DNA from: Diphasiastrum complanatum
Lineage: Eukaryota > Streptophyta > Lycopodiopsida > Lycopodiales > Lycopodiaceae
Length of the DNA stretch: 64,000 bases
NCBI GenBank assembly: GCA_029204225.1
Contig: MU831857.1
Location: forward strand, 36,231-100,230
Direction: 5' to 3'
The notes beneath the pieces were generated by a model, which was given only the letters and a program-made list of their open reading frames with translations, did not search any database and was not told where the DNA came from. A program made the position numbers and the translations under genes. Positions 1 to 10,670 of this stretch are shown here, piece after piece. Numbering within the stretch: position 1 is the stretch's first letter; every line of letters starts with the position of its first letter.

Positions 1-50
1 AGTACAAGAGGATTTATGAAGATTTGATGGGGTTGATCCAAAACTAAGCA

Positions 51-400
51 CAAATTAGCAAGCTTTTGAAACTAGCTAATTTTGATGTGGCGAGTTGGAT
101 AGGATAGGTATACTCAAAATTTATGGACAAAAACTTGTTGTGGGCTGCAGGGGTACTTTTCACACGTGCTAGAATGTGCAGTACCAGTTTTGGAGCCTTA
201 TGTTTCAGTTTGATGCTAAATCTCCCAAATTAGCAAGTTCATGAAAACTAGCTAATTTTGAGGTAGAGAGTTTGAATTGATAGCTAGATTCAATTTTTTT
301 GTACCAAAACTTGTTGTAGGCTGTAGGTGTACCTTCCACACGTGTGGGGACATACTGAACCTGTTTTGGTTGAGAAAATTCAAATTGATGCATAATTTGA
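51..400. repeat. Imperfect direct repeat, period 175 bp, in element leader
   Basis: Two diverged copies begin with CAAATTAGCAAG at 51 and 226. Each runs through CTAGCTAATTTTGA and CAAAACTTGTTGT to a CACACGTG-type box. The second copy has the full palindrome CACACGTGTG at 337-346; the first has CACACGTGC. The repeat appears to belong to the untranslated leader of family A. Confidence 0.7.
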
Positions 401-594
401 CTCATACACCCAAATTTAGAGATTTTTAGTGCAAATTCCATCTTTTTCTATAGAGATTCTATTTCTATGATTTGTTCTTGGATTAGATCATTCAATTAAT
501 TTAATTTGAAGCTTGATTCAAGTGCATTAAGTGTGTTTCTCTGATTTTTTGAGTACATGTCAGAGTTGAGAGAGATATTGCCAAAAATCATAGA

Positions 595-1900
595 TTAAGG
601 AGTGAATGCAAGGTGAGAGGTTGAAATCCATTGTACAATCACTCTAGATTTGTTCAAGAGTGATAGGGTCAAGTTTAGAAGCATCAATTTGCTAGAAAAC
701 ATCTTTGGATCTTTCCTCCAAGTGAAACCTTTGAGAGGTTCTAGTGCATATATAGCATCTATGCAAATCTTTTGTAGAATTTGACATAGATTGGCTTCAA
801 TTGAGAGTTCTAGAAAAGAGATTGAGATCCAAGTCACATTGTTCAACCCTACTCAATTTGTTTGAGTGATTGTGAGGTTTGAAAAGAATCATTAAGTTTT
901 CTATGGCAAATGTGTAGAGAAAAATCCAATTTTCTAAGAGTTCCTTTGTAGAGGGCAAGATCTAGAAGCTCATTTTGTGTTGTTATTGGTGGAGAATTTG
1001 TCTTCTCCTAGTGATCAAATCTTTCTAAGTGGCATTAGCTCTTTGAAGCACAATATCTTAGTGAGAAAGAAGAATCACAACTTTTCATTTTGAATTTCAT
1101 TCCAACTCTTAAGAGGTATAGTCATTGGTGGAATCCAATAGGGGTGAATGAATTCAATTTATTGAGCAAAAATTGACATAGTATGTATGAAACTCAAATT
1201 AGTTCTATTCAACTTTCTTTGTGAGAGTGAGAGGGTCAATTTGTGATCCCATTGGATGTCTAGAACAAGGAGGAGTCCATATTTGAGTGTTCATGCATGG
1301 TTGGGATCTTTGTGAATCTCTATGTGTCTAAATTTTAAGCTTTGTGAAAAATTCTTGACATAGGCAAACTATTACAAATCCATTCCAAAGTGAGATTTAT
1401 TGGGGATTCCAAAAGGGGTGATTGGATCTTAATTTTATGTGTTTGCTTCACATGTACATGTCAAGTTTGAGTGATCTAGTGTAGATCCTATATTTTGTGA
1501 AAATTGATGGTATAGTTTGTTGTCAAATCAAATCAAATTCATTCTAAATCTCAAGAGTGAGATTATTTGGGTGGTTTGAGTCCAAAAGAAGTGATTAAGT
1601 TTAATTTTTATGTTTTTGAAACAAAACCCATTTTTTGTTCAAGAATCTCAAGTGTTGAGAAAACTATTCAAGTGAAAAGGAAAATCTAGGTGTCAAATCT
1701 TTTCATAACCATTTCAACTCTCAAAAGAAAGAGTCATTGATATTTGTTGAGTCCAATAGGAGTTTGGATCTGATTTCTTTTGTGATTTGATTCAAAGATT
1801 GTGTGCTTTTGCCTTAGTGATCAAAGCAAAGTTTCCAAGTGACTAGTCATTAGTGTGAAGATTGATTCTTAGGTTTGTGAGCTAGATCTTTTGTAGATCC
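595..1900 (+). repeat. Diverged tandem units in family A leader
   Basis: No convincing coding frame exists here. Related blocks start near 1096, 1379, 1537 and 1708 (spacings 283, 158 and 171). Each has the form ATTCATTCYAA-CTC-AAGAG-GTGAG-TCATTGG followed by TCCAATAGG or TCCAAAAGG and a GTGATTGGATC-like tail. This looks like an old tandem array of about 160-170 bp units within the element. The 283 spacing may hide a decayed copy. Confidence 0.5.
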
Positions 1901-2151
1901 TTCTAGATTATTGAATATGTTCAAATCTAGTCTCTTGAGAGTCACAAATTACATTTGTAGAATCATATCACAAGTTTTTTTTCACATGGCATCAATAGCT
2001 GGCATCCTATTGAAGGAAAGTAAAGATCCTAAGTGCAACCTTTGTGGGAGGATATTTTTCCTCAAGATGCCACAAAAAGAAGACCAATCCATCCAAGAAC
2101 AACCAAAGCAAGGGGGCCCAGGTGAAGGATAGAGCTTCAAGTTTGCAATGA

Positions 2152-3714
2152 AAATACAAGAAGGACAAATCCAAGGAAAGATGTTTCCTTTGTGGAAAGG
2201 TGAAGGAGGCTTGGAGTCTCATAAGGACTTGCAAGATTTGCCTTCAAGAGTCCATCTCAACACATGTCAAATCTTTTGAAATTTTTCATTCGGAAGTGCA
2301 TTGTTTGGTTCAATATGCAAAGATACATGTCACTTTCATGAAAGTAACTTGGATTTATTTCATGTCCTTGGAAAGTATTTTGCTTGGAACTTTGGATAAG
2401 TTCAAACTTATTGTTATGATCCAAGAGAAATCAATCAAGAATAAGGAGGAGCAATCACAAAATGAAAATAGTTTCATTTATGCTCTCATGTCAACTTATG
2501 AAGATCTATTTTACTTTGAAGGGATTTTTGTATCTCAAAGGTGGATTAAGGCAATACTAATTGAGTGTGATGCCTTAAAGTATAGCAAAGCATGTTTTCC
2601 TTGTAAACTTACATTGGATATGAAGTCGAAATGTCTTCATAATGTAGATTTTTTTGGTTTCAATAAGATCATGAATGATGTGATCATTCATAAAGATGAA
2701 AATTGTAAGTTTTCAATCTTAAAGGCAAGTTGTAAACTTCTTATGAGAATAAGTGAAGCATCCAAAGTGGACACTTATATCCATAAGCAAGTAGTTAGCC
2801 TTAGTGAGATGGAAATACCATTTGATTTCAATATTAAAAAAATCATGCCAAGTTGTAGTGATTTTTGGACTTATGTTTCTAGCATAAGTAATCTTGATAA
2901 TCATAGGAAGTGCATATTGAATGGTCATGATTGTTGTGATCATTATGAGACATGGAGGTCTCGGATTTCTATCAAGAAGGAGCACCATGAAGAGGATCTT
3001 AAAGAATCATCTCAAGGTTCAAGTGTGCCAAGGATTGAGGGGGAGAGTCCTTCTCAAGGTTCAAATGTGCCAAGGATTGAGGAGGAGAGACCTTCTCAAG
3101 TTGTGATTAAAAGGAAACTCAAGAAATATGGTTGAGTCCATGTGGCTCACATTTCAAGGGAAAGAGGAGCATATCTCATGTGGTATACATCTCATACTTA
3201 CTTCTCTTATGTCATTTGCTGAACCAATTTCTAAAGACACTTATCTCCATAATGAAGTATTTACCCTCATTGGATCTGAGATTAGCATGGTAAACAAGCA
3301 TGAAGATATGATGCAAACACTTTGTTATTATAGCATGCATAGTCTTGCCAATTTGGATGAGTCTAATTCTTTAGATCGTGGTAACATGATGTTGGATCTT
3401 TGTGATCCTAATAAGTCAAGAAGAAATCTTTATTTCTTCATGAAGGAGCATGCACATGAAGAAGGAACAAGCCTCAAGGTCAAGCATCTACATGAAATTG
3501 GAAGAAATCAATTTTGGAGGTGCTAGGATGGTGCAAAGCTCTCAAGTTCATCAAAGATGTCACCATCAAAGAAGCACTATCATGGATATGGTGATTTCGG
3601 ATCAACATCAAGCTCATTGGCTGATCTTCACACCTTTTGGACCAGCAAAGACCAATTCAGCCCATGGAGTCAAGTTCAAGATCATCATGCTTTCATCAAG
3701 CAGCTAGATTTACC
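2152..3714 (+). pseudogene. Unrecognised ORF of family A element with duplicated module
   Basis: An open frame runs from 2152 to a stop at 3133-3135. A frame one base over continues from 3128 to a TAG at 3524-3526. After that TAG the same frame stays open to 3714, just before the polypurine tract, giving a Ser-rich tail (KLSSSSKMSPSKKHYHGYGD). The start has a degenerate knuckle (CFLCGKVKEAW) at 2182, with a second CNLC motif at 2034 in another frame. Two regions look like copies of one module. One contains DTYIHKQV and ends KKEHHEED; the other contains DTYLHNEV and ends MKEHAHEE. Between them is a 14-residue tandem repeat (SSQGSSVPRIEGESP). I recognise no enzyme domain. It could be a decayed gag-like or accessory protein; function unknown. 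Confidence 0.5.
3010..3093 (+). repeat. 42-bp coding tandem repeat, two copies
   Basis: TCTCAAGGTTCAARTGTGCC starts at 3010 and 3052, and a partial third begins at 3094. The period is a multiple of three, so the repeat adds 14 residues per copy without shifting the frame of the host ORF. Confidence 0.8.
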
Positions 3715-3733
3715 AAGCTAGATTTTTGAGGAG

Positions 3734-4568
3734 TGTGAAAAATGCAAAAAATTATGCTTGGTCAAGGCCAAATCTATGTATATAGGATGATTACACATGT
3801 GTGGAGCCTGTTCCCACATGTGAAATAAATGTACTTTTCATGTAGTACAATCATATAGTCTGTACATATAGTTTAAGTCAAGTTCTATTGGCTAAAAAAG
3901 CCAAAATCATGTGTTTTAGCCATATGCCACATGGCATCAATCTAGAGATTGCATGAAGCCACATCATGAGATTAGGTGTCAAAACCCATGTGTAGAAATT
4001 TGCTCACACGTGTGGAATAAGCTGAGGAAGTCGAATTTGCTCTTTTAGAAGAATTTTTTCTAGTTCTCTACATAGAAGAAAAATGGATCAAAAGTGCTCA
4101 AAATAGAAGGTTTTGTCCAAGTGTCCATTTTGCATGATGAATCATCACATGACAAGGCACCCTCACACATGTGAGAGCAAAGGGATGATCAGTACCACGA
4201 GCTCCCACTTTTTGTATATATAGAGCCACATTTGGCCATAATAAAGAAGAAACACCAATCTTGGTTTTGGAGGCAATTCTTGTCAATTTCATCATTTGTC
4301 TTGCTTTTTCTTGATAGTTTTGGGCTCCTATCATATTGTACTTTGATTTCAGGCTGGAGTTCCGTACTCTGACAGGTTTTCACACGTGTGAAACCATCAA
4401 GTACAATTCCCTTTCATTTATGATTGTTCTTGTTAGATTTTCTCATCTAAATTGATCTAGATTGATCTAAATCTTGTGTAGATTGATAGATCAATTGTAT
4501 CTAACATCCAATCATTCTTGTGGATCATTTTAGGATCCATTCTTGGTCCAATTTTGCAGATTTCCACA
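3734..4568 (+). mobile_element. 3' LTR of family A (835 bp)
   Basis: The LTR starts TGTGAAAAATGC right after the purine tract and ends ATTTCCACA. The 3' border is supported by an independent copy: similarity with 48899-49292 stops at exactly the same ATTTCCACA, with unrelated sequence after each. It carries CACACGTGTG at 4005-4014 and 4381-4390; the latter sits in a 16-bp palindrome TTTCACACGTGTGAAA. A CpG-decayed version, CACATGTGTG, is at 3794. A TATA-like box lies at 4215-4223. Confidence 0.8.
4215..4223 (+). promoter_or_regulatory. Probable TATA box of family A LTR
   Basis: TATATATAG lies in the second half of the LTR. It is also present, as TGTATATAG, in the LTR fragment at 48.95 kb. 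Its position fits an RNA polymerase II LTR promoter. Confidence 0.5.
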
Positions 4569-4734
4569 AATCCTCACAAAAGTAACCTTCGCAGACTATC
4601 CCATTGTCTTCAGAATGTCATTTTCCATCAGTGAAGAAGTGTGTGAGAGTTAGTTTGAGATATTGAATGGTCAATGAGCAAAAAAAGTGGTTTTGAATCC
4701 TCAAACATTAATAACTTTCAGATCCCTGAGAAAG

Positions 4735-5754
4735 AACCCTCCCCACTTTGAACAGAGCTAGATCCATGCTACATCAAGCACACCTACCTGCAAAGTTTTG
4801 GGCAGAAACTATTGCCACAGTCTGTTACTTGCAGAACAGATCCAACACCAAAGCTGTCAACAAAAATCCTTATAAAGTTTGGCATGGACACAAGCCTAGT
4901 GTCAGCCATTTAAAAATCTTTGGTTGTATATGTTTTGTTCACATTCCTAGATAGCTTAGAAAGAAACTGGATCATAGGACAAATAAATGTATTTTCATTG
5001 GCTATCCTAATGACCATAAAGCTTATAAAGTTTATGATCCATTTACCAATGTAGTATTTGTCTCTAGGGATGTAATATTTCAAGAACATGCATATTATGA
5101 TTTCAAACAGCCATCGATAAATGATGCTATGTCATTTCATCCTATTTTACGTAGCATGGATTCTTCCAACGTTAATGTTCCTTCTACAAAACCCGCAGCT
5201 ACAGCTACAGAAGCCGAGCAGCCGACAGTACCTGTCATCAGACCAGACCAAGCCAGCTCGAGTAGATCTGGAGAAATTCAAGAAGAAGCATCATCGCATC
5301 CTGATCAACAAAACATCCGCAAAACCTCACGGACTCGGATAGTTCTTAAGAGATATACACCTCAATCATTCTTGACTTCATAAGAAGAACCACAGAGCCT
5401 AGCCGAAGCAATTAACTCCAAGGATGTTGTGAAGTGGCAAGAAGTTATGGAAAGCGAGTACAACTCACTTTTGACGAACCAGACCTGGACACTGGTCGAC
5501 TTCCCCACTCACAAGAGAGTTATAGACAACAAGTGGATCTTCAAGAAGAAGATCAACTCTGATGGTTCCATTGCTAAATTGAAAGCACGACTGGTGGCCA
5601 AAGAATTCACTCATGTCCAAGGAGTGGATTATCAAGAAATTTTCAGTCCTGTCATCAAAATGCAGTCAATCAGGACTCTGATTGAGTTAGCAGCCGCATA
5701 AGACCTCAAAATACACCAAATGGATGTCAAGACAACATTTCTCAATGGCAACTT
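4735..5754 (+). pseudogene. Ty1/copia pol fragment (integrase end to start of RT)
   Basis: Protein similarity begins near 4748 in the C-terminal part of a copia integrase (RARSMLHQAHLPAKFWAE; later FGCICFVHIP). It continues through the variable linker (SRDVIFQE) to the start of reverse transcriptase (KWQEVMESEYNSLL, NKWIFKKK, KARLVAKEFTHVQG). It breaks off after FLNGN, before the catalytic YVDD. In-frame stops occur near 4951, 5380 and 5699. No LTR of this copy is seen. The right edge coincides with the Ty3-type LTR that follows, suggesting insertion or deletion there. It differs clearly from families B, C and D. Confidence 0.85.
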
Positions 5755-5758
5755 AAGT

Positions 5759-6321
5759 TTGCTAAGTTTTGTAATTAGTCAAAAGTCAAAGTGGTGGTAG
5801 GTGGGGTGTGCTTCTTTGTGCATCGTGGATTAGATTGTGTTTCCTTTGAAGGGTTAGGATTTCTATCCTACCTTTTTGCAAGTAGCCAATAGGAAGGGGC
5901 AATGGCCTCCCCAAAGATAAACTGGCACCTCTTGTATACCATTTTACATGCTAATAGAGAGGAGGAAACTCTACTACTTTTGAGAGCCAAGCATCCTATT
6001 GTGTTCATCCTTATGTTTTTTACTTGTTCTCCATTTTGCATTGTTGTTGGTTTAGTATTCTTAAGAGCTTTTCCATTAGTATGAATTAATGAGCACATGA
6101 GATACCTCTCTCTAAAACTCTCTCTCATCTTCCTTCACCTATTCTCATGATGAATATATGTGGTTAGTGTTAGTGGAAGTTAGAGTTAAAGGGGGGTAGA
6201 GTTAGTGTAGAGTTAGAAAAGCATCTAGACTAGCAACTAAACTAAGTTAGGTTCCTATCCTTGTGTTCTAACCCTTTTGACAGGTCGAGGACTGCTCACC
6301 ATCGACTTCCTACACCCTACA
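5759..6321 (+). mobile_element. Probable 5' LTR of a Ty3/gypsy (Tat/Athila-like) element
   Basis: The right border is set by the primer site that follows; the sequence ends CACCCTACA. The left border is inferred from the point where copia coding sequence stops (about 5754) and a TG dinucleotide at 5759, so it is approximate. No matching 3' LTR was found in the window, and the downstream internal part lacks recognisable gag or pol. Confidence 0.45.
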
Positions 6322-6322
6322 A

Positions 6323-6340
6323 TGGCGCCGATGCCGGGGA
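6323..6340 (+). other. Primer binding site, tRNA-Asp type
   Basis: TGGCGCCGATGCCGGGGA differs at one position from TGGCGCCGTTGCCGGGGA, the site used by plant Athila/Tat Ty3 elements and complementary to the 3' end of tRNA-Asp. It lies one base after a CTACA LTR end. Confidence 0.75.
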
Positions 6341-7112
6341 TAGGCCATCACTAACTAGTTTTAGTTGTCTTTTTAGTTGTTTTGTTTATTTTATTGTGTT
6401 TAGGTGGGTTTGGGGGTAGTTTAGGCTTGTTTTGCTCCAACAACACAAACATAGTAGGCACAACAATCAAAATAGTCATAAGCAAGAAAAGCAAATAGCT
6501 AACAAAAAAATTGAAGGTTTCCATTTCTACTTTCAAGCTAATTGGAAATCCGCTCTATTTTCAATGTGATCTTTTCTTTTTTGTCAAAGACAGTTTAGAA
6601 ACCGCTAATGATCAGGGTTTTTCATTTGCGACTGAGAAACTGATATGCATAAACAAAGCTTTTTTGGGAGCTAGCTCGATGATTCAAATGACACAAAGGA
6701 AGAATCCCTTGAAATAGTTGTGATTGCTTTGTTTTGTTTTGTTTTGTTGGAAAGGACTATTTATTACTTTGAAAATTGCCCTACTAAATTTGAAACCAGA
6801 ATAGGAAATTATTCTTTTCATAGAATAAAATTATCATTTGAAAGAACATTGAGCAAGCTTTGTAGAATATTTGAGATCTTTTCACAATGTAGTGTTTGTT
6901 AAGAAAAGTCAGTTGTTAGAGAGCCATCTTTTTGATCAAATGTAAGATGGCAAAAGAAGAGATGGCGATTTTCCTCTGCCTTTATCTCGAATGAGAATGC
7001 AAATTGCCATGAAACATATCAAATAGTATACAAAGCTCGCTCAATATTCTTTCAAACAATGGTTCCTTATTTAATATTTTTGGAATCTGAATCATGAAAA
7101 CAGATTTTGTCA
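6341..7112 (+). other. Leader-like sequence downstream of the Ty3 primer site
   Basis: This stretch follows the primer site and should be the internal part of the Ty3 element. It has a T-rich leader and a 68-codon frame at 6511-6717 (KVSISTFKLIGNPLYF near its start). I could not match it to gag. The rest appears deleted or replaced. Confidence 0.3.
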
Positions 7113-7481
7113 CATTAGCGTTTGGAATTCAAATTTTCAAATTCATGGTTACAATTTACAATATATAATTGATTAATTATGAGCATCAAAATAATTATCA
7201 GCATGTTCTCATGACAATAGCCAATGTACAAAGGTTGTGTGCGCCTGCCTCCGTGAAGGTGCCTGAGTGCACGGTTGTTCTCCTCATTGTCCCATAAGTA
7301 AATGCTTGCCTTGAACTCTTCCATATATAAGTTGGGGATTCTCTATATCCTCTATCCCGTGATACCAGCCCTTTTGGGTGTTAAACAAATGGCGGGTGGT
7401 TGGGTGTCTGGCGTGAGATCCCATGAGATCCCAATACGCGGGTTGTGTGTGTGAGTGGCCCCTTGGCCCACATTCTTAACA
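7113..7481 (-). mobile_element. LTR-like sequence, minus strand
   Basis: Read on the minus strand from 7481 it begins TGTTAAGAATGTGGGCC, a typical copia LTR start. A TATA-like ACTTATATATGG follows about 160 bases later. The other end is not defined (7113 is a guess) and I see no target duplication. It interrupts the isocitrate dehydrogenase exon 1 fragment just after its intron start. It could be a truncated solo LTR. Confidence 0.4.
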
Positions 7482-7557
7482 GGAAGGAAGGAGCGAGAAT
7501 TGTGTGACGTATCTTTGAGCTCGCTGCTTTATGTCCTCCAACGTTATTCTCCCAAAA

Positions 7558-7560
<3 letters not shown>

Positions 7561-7592
<32 letters not shown>
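7561..7592. repeat. (GA)16 microsatellite
   Basis: Uninterrupted GA dinucleotides, lying in the intron-like sequence after the IDH exon 1 fragment on the minus strand. Confidence 0.95.
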
Positions 7593-7596
<4 letters not shown>

Positions 7597-7610
7597 CCTG
7601 TGTGAATTAC

Positions 7611-7675
7611 CTTGCTTAATAATGAGTGCCTTAGCCTGCTAGATCGATTGAGCATCGATTGAGCAGCATCGCCAT
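7611..7675 (-). pseudogene. IDH regulatory subunit exon 1 fragment (mitochondrial presequence)
   Basis: On the minus strand an ATG at 7675 opens a basic, Ser/Arg/Leu-rich presequence. The reading MLNRSSRLRHSLLSK ends at AAG followed by a GTAATT splice donor (7610). This fits exon 1 of plant NAD-dependent isocitrate dehydrogenase regulatory subunits, and the exon 2 fragment lies 130 bases away. An 11-bp tandem duplication (CTCAATCGATG) shifts the frame, so the exon is dead. In a normal gene exon 1 precedes exon 2; here exon 2 lies upstream on the same strand, so the locus is rearranged or holds two partial copies. Confidence 0.6.
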
Positions 7676-7725
7676 CGCTACCAAGATTCAAAATGCAGGC
7701 ACACTCTCTACAACAATTAAACAAA

Positions 7726-7739
7726 AACACACACACACA

Positions 7740-7806
<67 letters not shown>
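7726..7806. repeat. Compound (AC)n(TC)n microsatellite
   Basis: AC repeats at 7726-7742 are followed by TC repeats to 7806. On the minus strand the GA run begins inside the IDH exon 2 fragment, at the codons where the gene normally has a basic Arg/Lys stretch. Confidence 0.95.
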
Positions 7807-7809
<3 letters not shown>

Positions 7810-8026
7810 GAATCGATCACCTCAGTGGGCACTTTGTCCATCTTCCCACTCATTCGGCACTTTGTCCATCCTCCCACTCACCTCACAGGTCTCGAAGTAG
7901 AGCAGGGCGTGCATTTCCTTCATCACCTTGTACAAACGCTCCAGTCACCAGAGGGCCGATTCCATCACCTAGAATAAATGTGACTGCGTGAGGAGCCATC
8001 GCCATGCCGAGGCATATATGTCATGC
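7807..8026 (-). pseudogene. IDH regulatory subunit exon 2 fragment
   Basis: The minus strand encodes, with several small frameshifts, MTYMPRHGDG, then VTFILGDGIGPLVTGA, then VMKEMHALLYFETCEV, then GKMDKVPTEVIDST. This order matches the start of the mature NAD-dependent isocitrate dehydrogenase regulatory subunit of plant mitochondria (oxidative decarboxylation of isocitrate in the TCA cycle). GDGIGPLVT is a hallmark of the family. The dead copy has a 28-bp tandem duplication (7828-7855 and 7856-7883) that repeats MDKVP, and it runs straight into a GA microsatellite. Nothing downstream of about residue 95 of the protein is present. Confidence 0.75.
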
Positions 8027-8150
8027 TGTGCATCTGACTTAAGTCTTTCTCCACTGCCTCCCACTGCCTCAACTGCCCGGGCACCACCTCCCACACCCCC
8101 GTCTCTTACTAGCACGATACCATGATACCGATGACGGGCGAGCAAATCTT

Positions 8151-8189
8151 GGGCAGCCACGTGTTTTCAAGTATTCTCTGTGGCTGCCC
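8151..8189. other. Perfect 10-bp stem-loop
   Basis: GGGCAGCCAC (8151-8160) pairs with GTGGCTGCCC (8180-8189) around a 19-base loop, at the left edge of the GC-rich island. Confidence 0.8.
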
Positions 8190-8214
8190 GGGATTTTTCA
8201 TGGGGCTGAACGTA

Positions 8215-8640
8215 CGTGAGCGAGGGCACGCGCCAGTGTGAGGCTGCAGCTGGTGGCGCCGCCCGGGACCACACGGTGCCGACGCTGGACCGTCGGCGTC
8301 GCGGGTGGCGCCCGACGCCAGCGCCAGAAACCCAGTGGTCCCGGGACATTGGCGCCGGTGGTCCCGGGCGCCGGTGCTCCCGGGTGAGCTCCCGAGCACC
8401 GGCGTGGGTGATCGGGACCCTGGCGCCGGCGCCACTGGGTCCCGGCATGCGCGACCCGTTGCAGGTGGAGCCGGCGCCCGGAACCCAGTGGTCGGCCGGT
8501 GCCACGTTAGCGCCCCGGAGCACCGGCGCCAATGACCTGCGCCCGCTGGCACCGAGACTCGGGGCACCGGCACCCTCTACCCTTATATTGCAAGGGCGGG
8601 CCTGTCCATGCGTCCAAAGCGCACAGGCCCGCTCGTTACC
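8215..8640. repeat. GC-rich island of interlocking palindromes
   Basis: This stretch is strikingly GC-rich against AT-rich flanks. ACCCAGTGG occurs directly (near 8328 and 8483) and inverted (CCACTGGGT near 8436), with GGCGCCGG and CCGGGAGC-type motifs in both orientations. A further perfect stem (GCGGGCCTGT 8596-8605 with ACAGGCCCGC 8623-8632) lies just after a TATATT box. Long open frames on both strands are a side effect of few stop codons. It could be part of an LTR or a foldback element; identity unknown. Confidence 0.55.
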
Positions 8641-8759
8641 CTGGACTTGTGCAAATAAGCGCCAACTCTCCCACACCGCCTCATGCACAATTTCAAGGAG
8701 CAAGAGGAACAAGAGGAAGTGTTTTCAAATATCAAGTCGAATGACCGAGACAAACATAT

Positions 8760-10670
8760 TTCCAAGTCAAACTACAGATTGTTTCCCTTTCACTAATCTA
8801 ATCTTAATCCTCGATGTAATCCACATGTATGGTTCACAATATGCCATGTGGATAGTGTCTTTGAGCAAACAGTTTCAACTTCTACATAGGACAAAATTGT
8901 CAAAAGCATTGGAAATTGCATATCTTGTTGTAGTGCGCATGATACATGACGTTCTGATCGATCATTGATCTTGTTGTCATCATTGCCATTAGCTAATGAA
9001 GAGCATCTTATCAATAATGTTGTCATAGGAGATATCCAGGGAGAATTAGATCAGATAGACTCGTTAAGTTTTCAAATTTGTCGCATGATCATATTGTAAG
9101 AAATGATATCAATTATATAGATGTGCAATAGTAGATGGTGATCAAATTATAAAAAATAATGTAGAGCAACTTACTATACTACTAATTATATAAATCGCTT
9201 TACTTATATAGTTTATTGATTGGCATGACACAAGAATATGCTATAACTGGTGATGAGTACACATTTGATCATGATATTGTTATGTAGTATATTACTACAT
9301 TTGGCTTTCACTTGTGCAAATGGCCTATATTGTTGAGATAGAATCAAATTCCATGTGTTGATAAAAATCTATTTTGTAGTATACCAAGACTTATATCAAG
9401 GGGTGCATTTTTTTAAGCAATGATGGTATATACTGGAATTTTCATTGGCAAAAGATGCTAATTACAAGGATTATACCAAAAATATTTTTGAGGGTATCGT
9501 GGTCATGAATCAATGCACAATTGCCTAGCATTGCTAACCACCCTCACATTCTTTTTTTTGGCTATCTTTTCTGAAAATGCTCCAAAGTAGCATTGGAAAA
9601 CCTCTACTTTTAGTGTCCTAGCCACTCCAGTGGCATGTACATCAACCAATCCCGACCATTGATATTCATCAATAAAGTAGATCTACTCTAAGTCAAATAT
9701 GCAAATGTGACCTACGATAGATAGCAAGTTTTGCCTTGGAACCAGGCCAAAAGGTGAAGGAAGTATTCCATTTTGAATAAAATAACCTTTTGGGCATGTA
9801 ACTTGGCCCCAAGTTCAAGTTTAGACTCATTAACATAAGTGAAAAATGACCAAATCTATGTTGTGCAACTTACAGAATTTTTACAATTTCCCTTCAAACT
9901 GTCCTAGTAGAAGTTTTTAGAATAAAAAATCTCTTTTGGCTTGGAATTGAGACAAAAATTAGTTTCTTCTCTATCGAACGTAGTTGTTGGGATTCTGGTG
10001 CTTCTAAAGTTTAGTTTGCGTAGAAGCTCTACACAAGGCTTTTCTTTTTAAAAAATTAACTAAGTGTTGGGTGGACGTGAATAATGACTACAGTTGCTTT
10101 TTGTGGTGTAAGAAACAAAGTTGCTTATCATTTTGAAATAGCGTGTGAAATTGATGAGGTAGGAAGGACAACCAAGAGGGAAATAGTGAAAGCAACAAAG
10201 TGAAATATTGTAGAAATAGGCAAGTAGGACGAAGTATCGATCAAAGTAGTGATGCTTGTTCATAAATCATGATCAACCAAACATACAAGCAGTTAATTCT
10301 TAGGATGTTATTTACAAAGATAAGTTGTTGAAAGATAAAACGTTTTTGTTAATCTCAAACATGACATGTACAAAAACTTAAACAAGAATATATATAAAAG
10401 GAAACTTGAAAACTAATGTGATTGTAGACCACTCACTCTTAGTTGAGGTGGATAGGTAATGGCATTTATACTCAATTTTGAAGAAGTTTAATACAAAAAC
10501 ATGAATATATCTAGGAAAGATAAGAGACACTTTAGGAATTTTCTATTATGAGTTGATAAACTTTTTGAAGGTCTATTGCATACAATCATTAGTTGTTCAT
10601 ATTTGTAGAACTTTATTATAAAGACTGCGTAATGTTGAGGATTTTTTCAAAATGAAAAAGGTAAAAACTA
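8760..10670. other. AT-rich intergenic sequence, no gene seen
   Basis: Frames are short and none resembles a known protein. I see no RNA gene, LTR end or tandem array. Confidence 0.6.

Larger units (their letters stand above)
1..4568 (+). mobile_element. Non-autonomous LTR retroelement, family A (5' end outside window)
   Basis: This is the 3' portion of an LTR element that ends in a complete LTR at 3734-4568. A purine-rich tract (TTTTTGAGGAG) lies directly before the LTR, as expected of a polypurine tract. The internal part visible here (about 3.7 kb) has a repeat-rich leader, degenerate CxxC zinc-knuckle-like motifs, and one unusual ORF ending close to the polypurine tract. I see no protease, integrase, reverse transcriptase or RNase H, so the element probably depends on another element's enzymes. 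The 5' LTR and primer site would lie left of position 1. Two further copies of this LTR are partial: 36202-36570 (minus) and 48899-49292 (plus). An alternative is that pol was deleted from an ordinary copia element. Confidence 0.7.

Noticed and set aside
8109-8968. Long open frames on both strands of the GC-rich island
   Set aside because: They exist because GC-rich sequence has few stop codons. They are low-complexity Pro/Ala/Arg/Gly, overlap each other on both strands and resemble no protein family.
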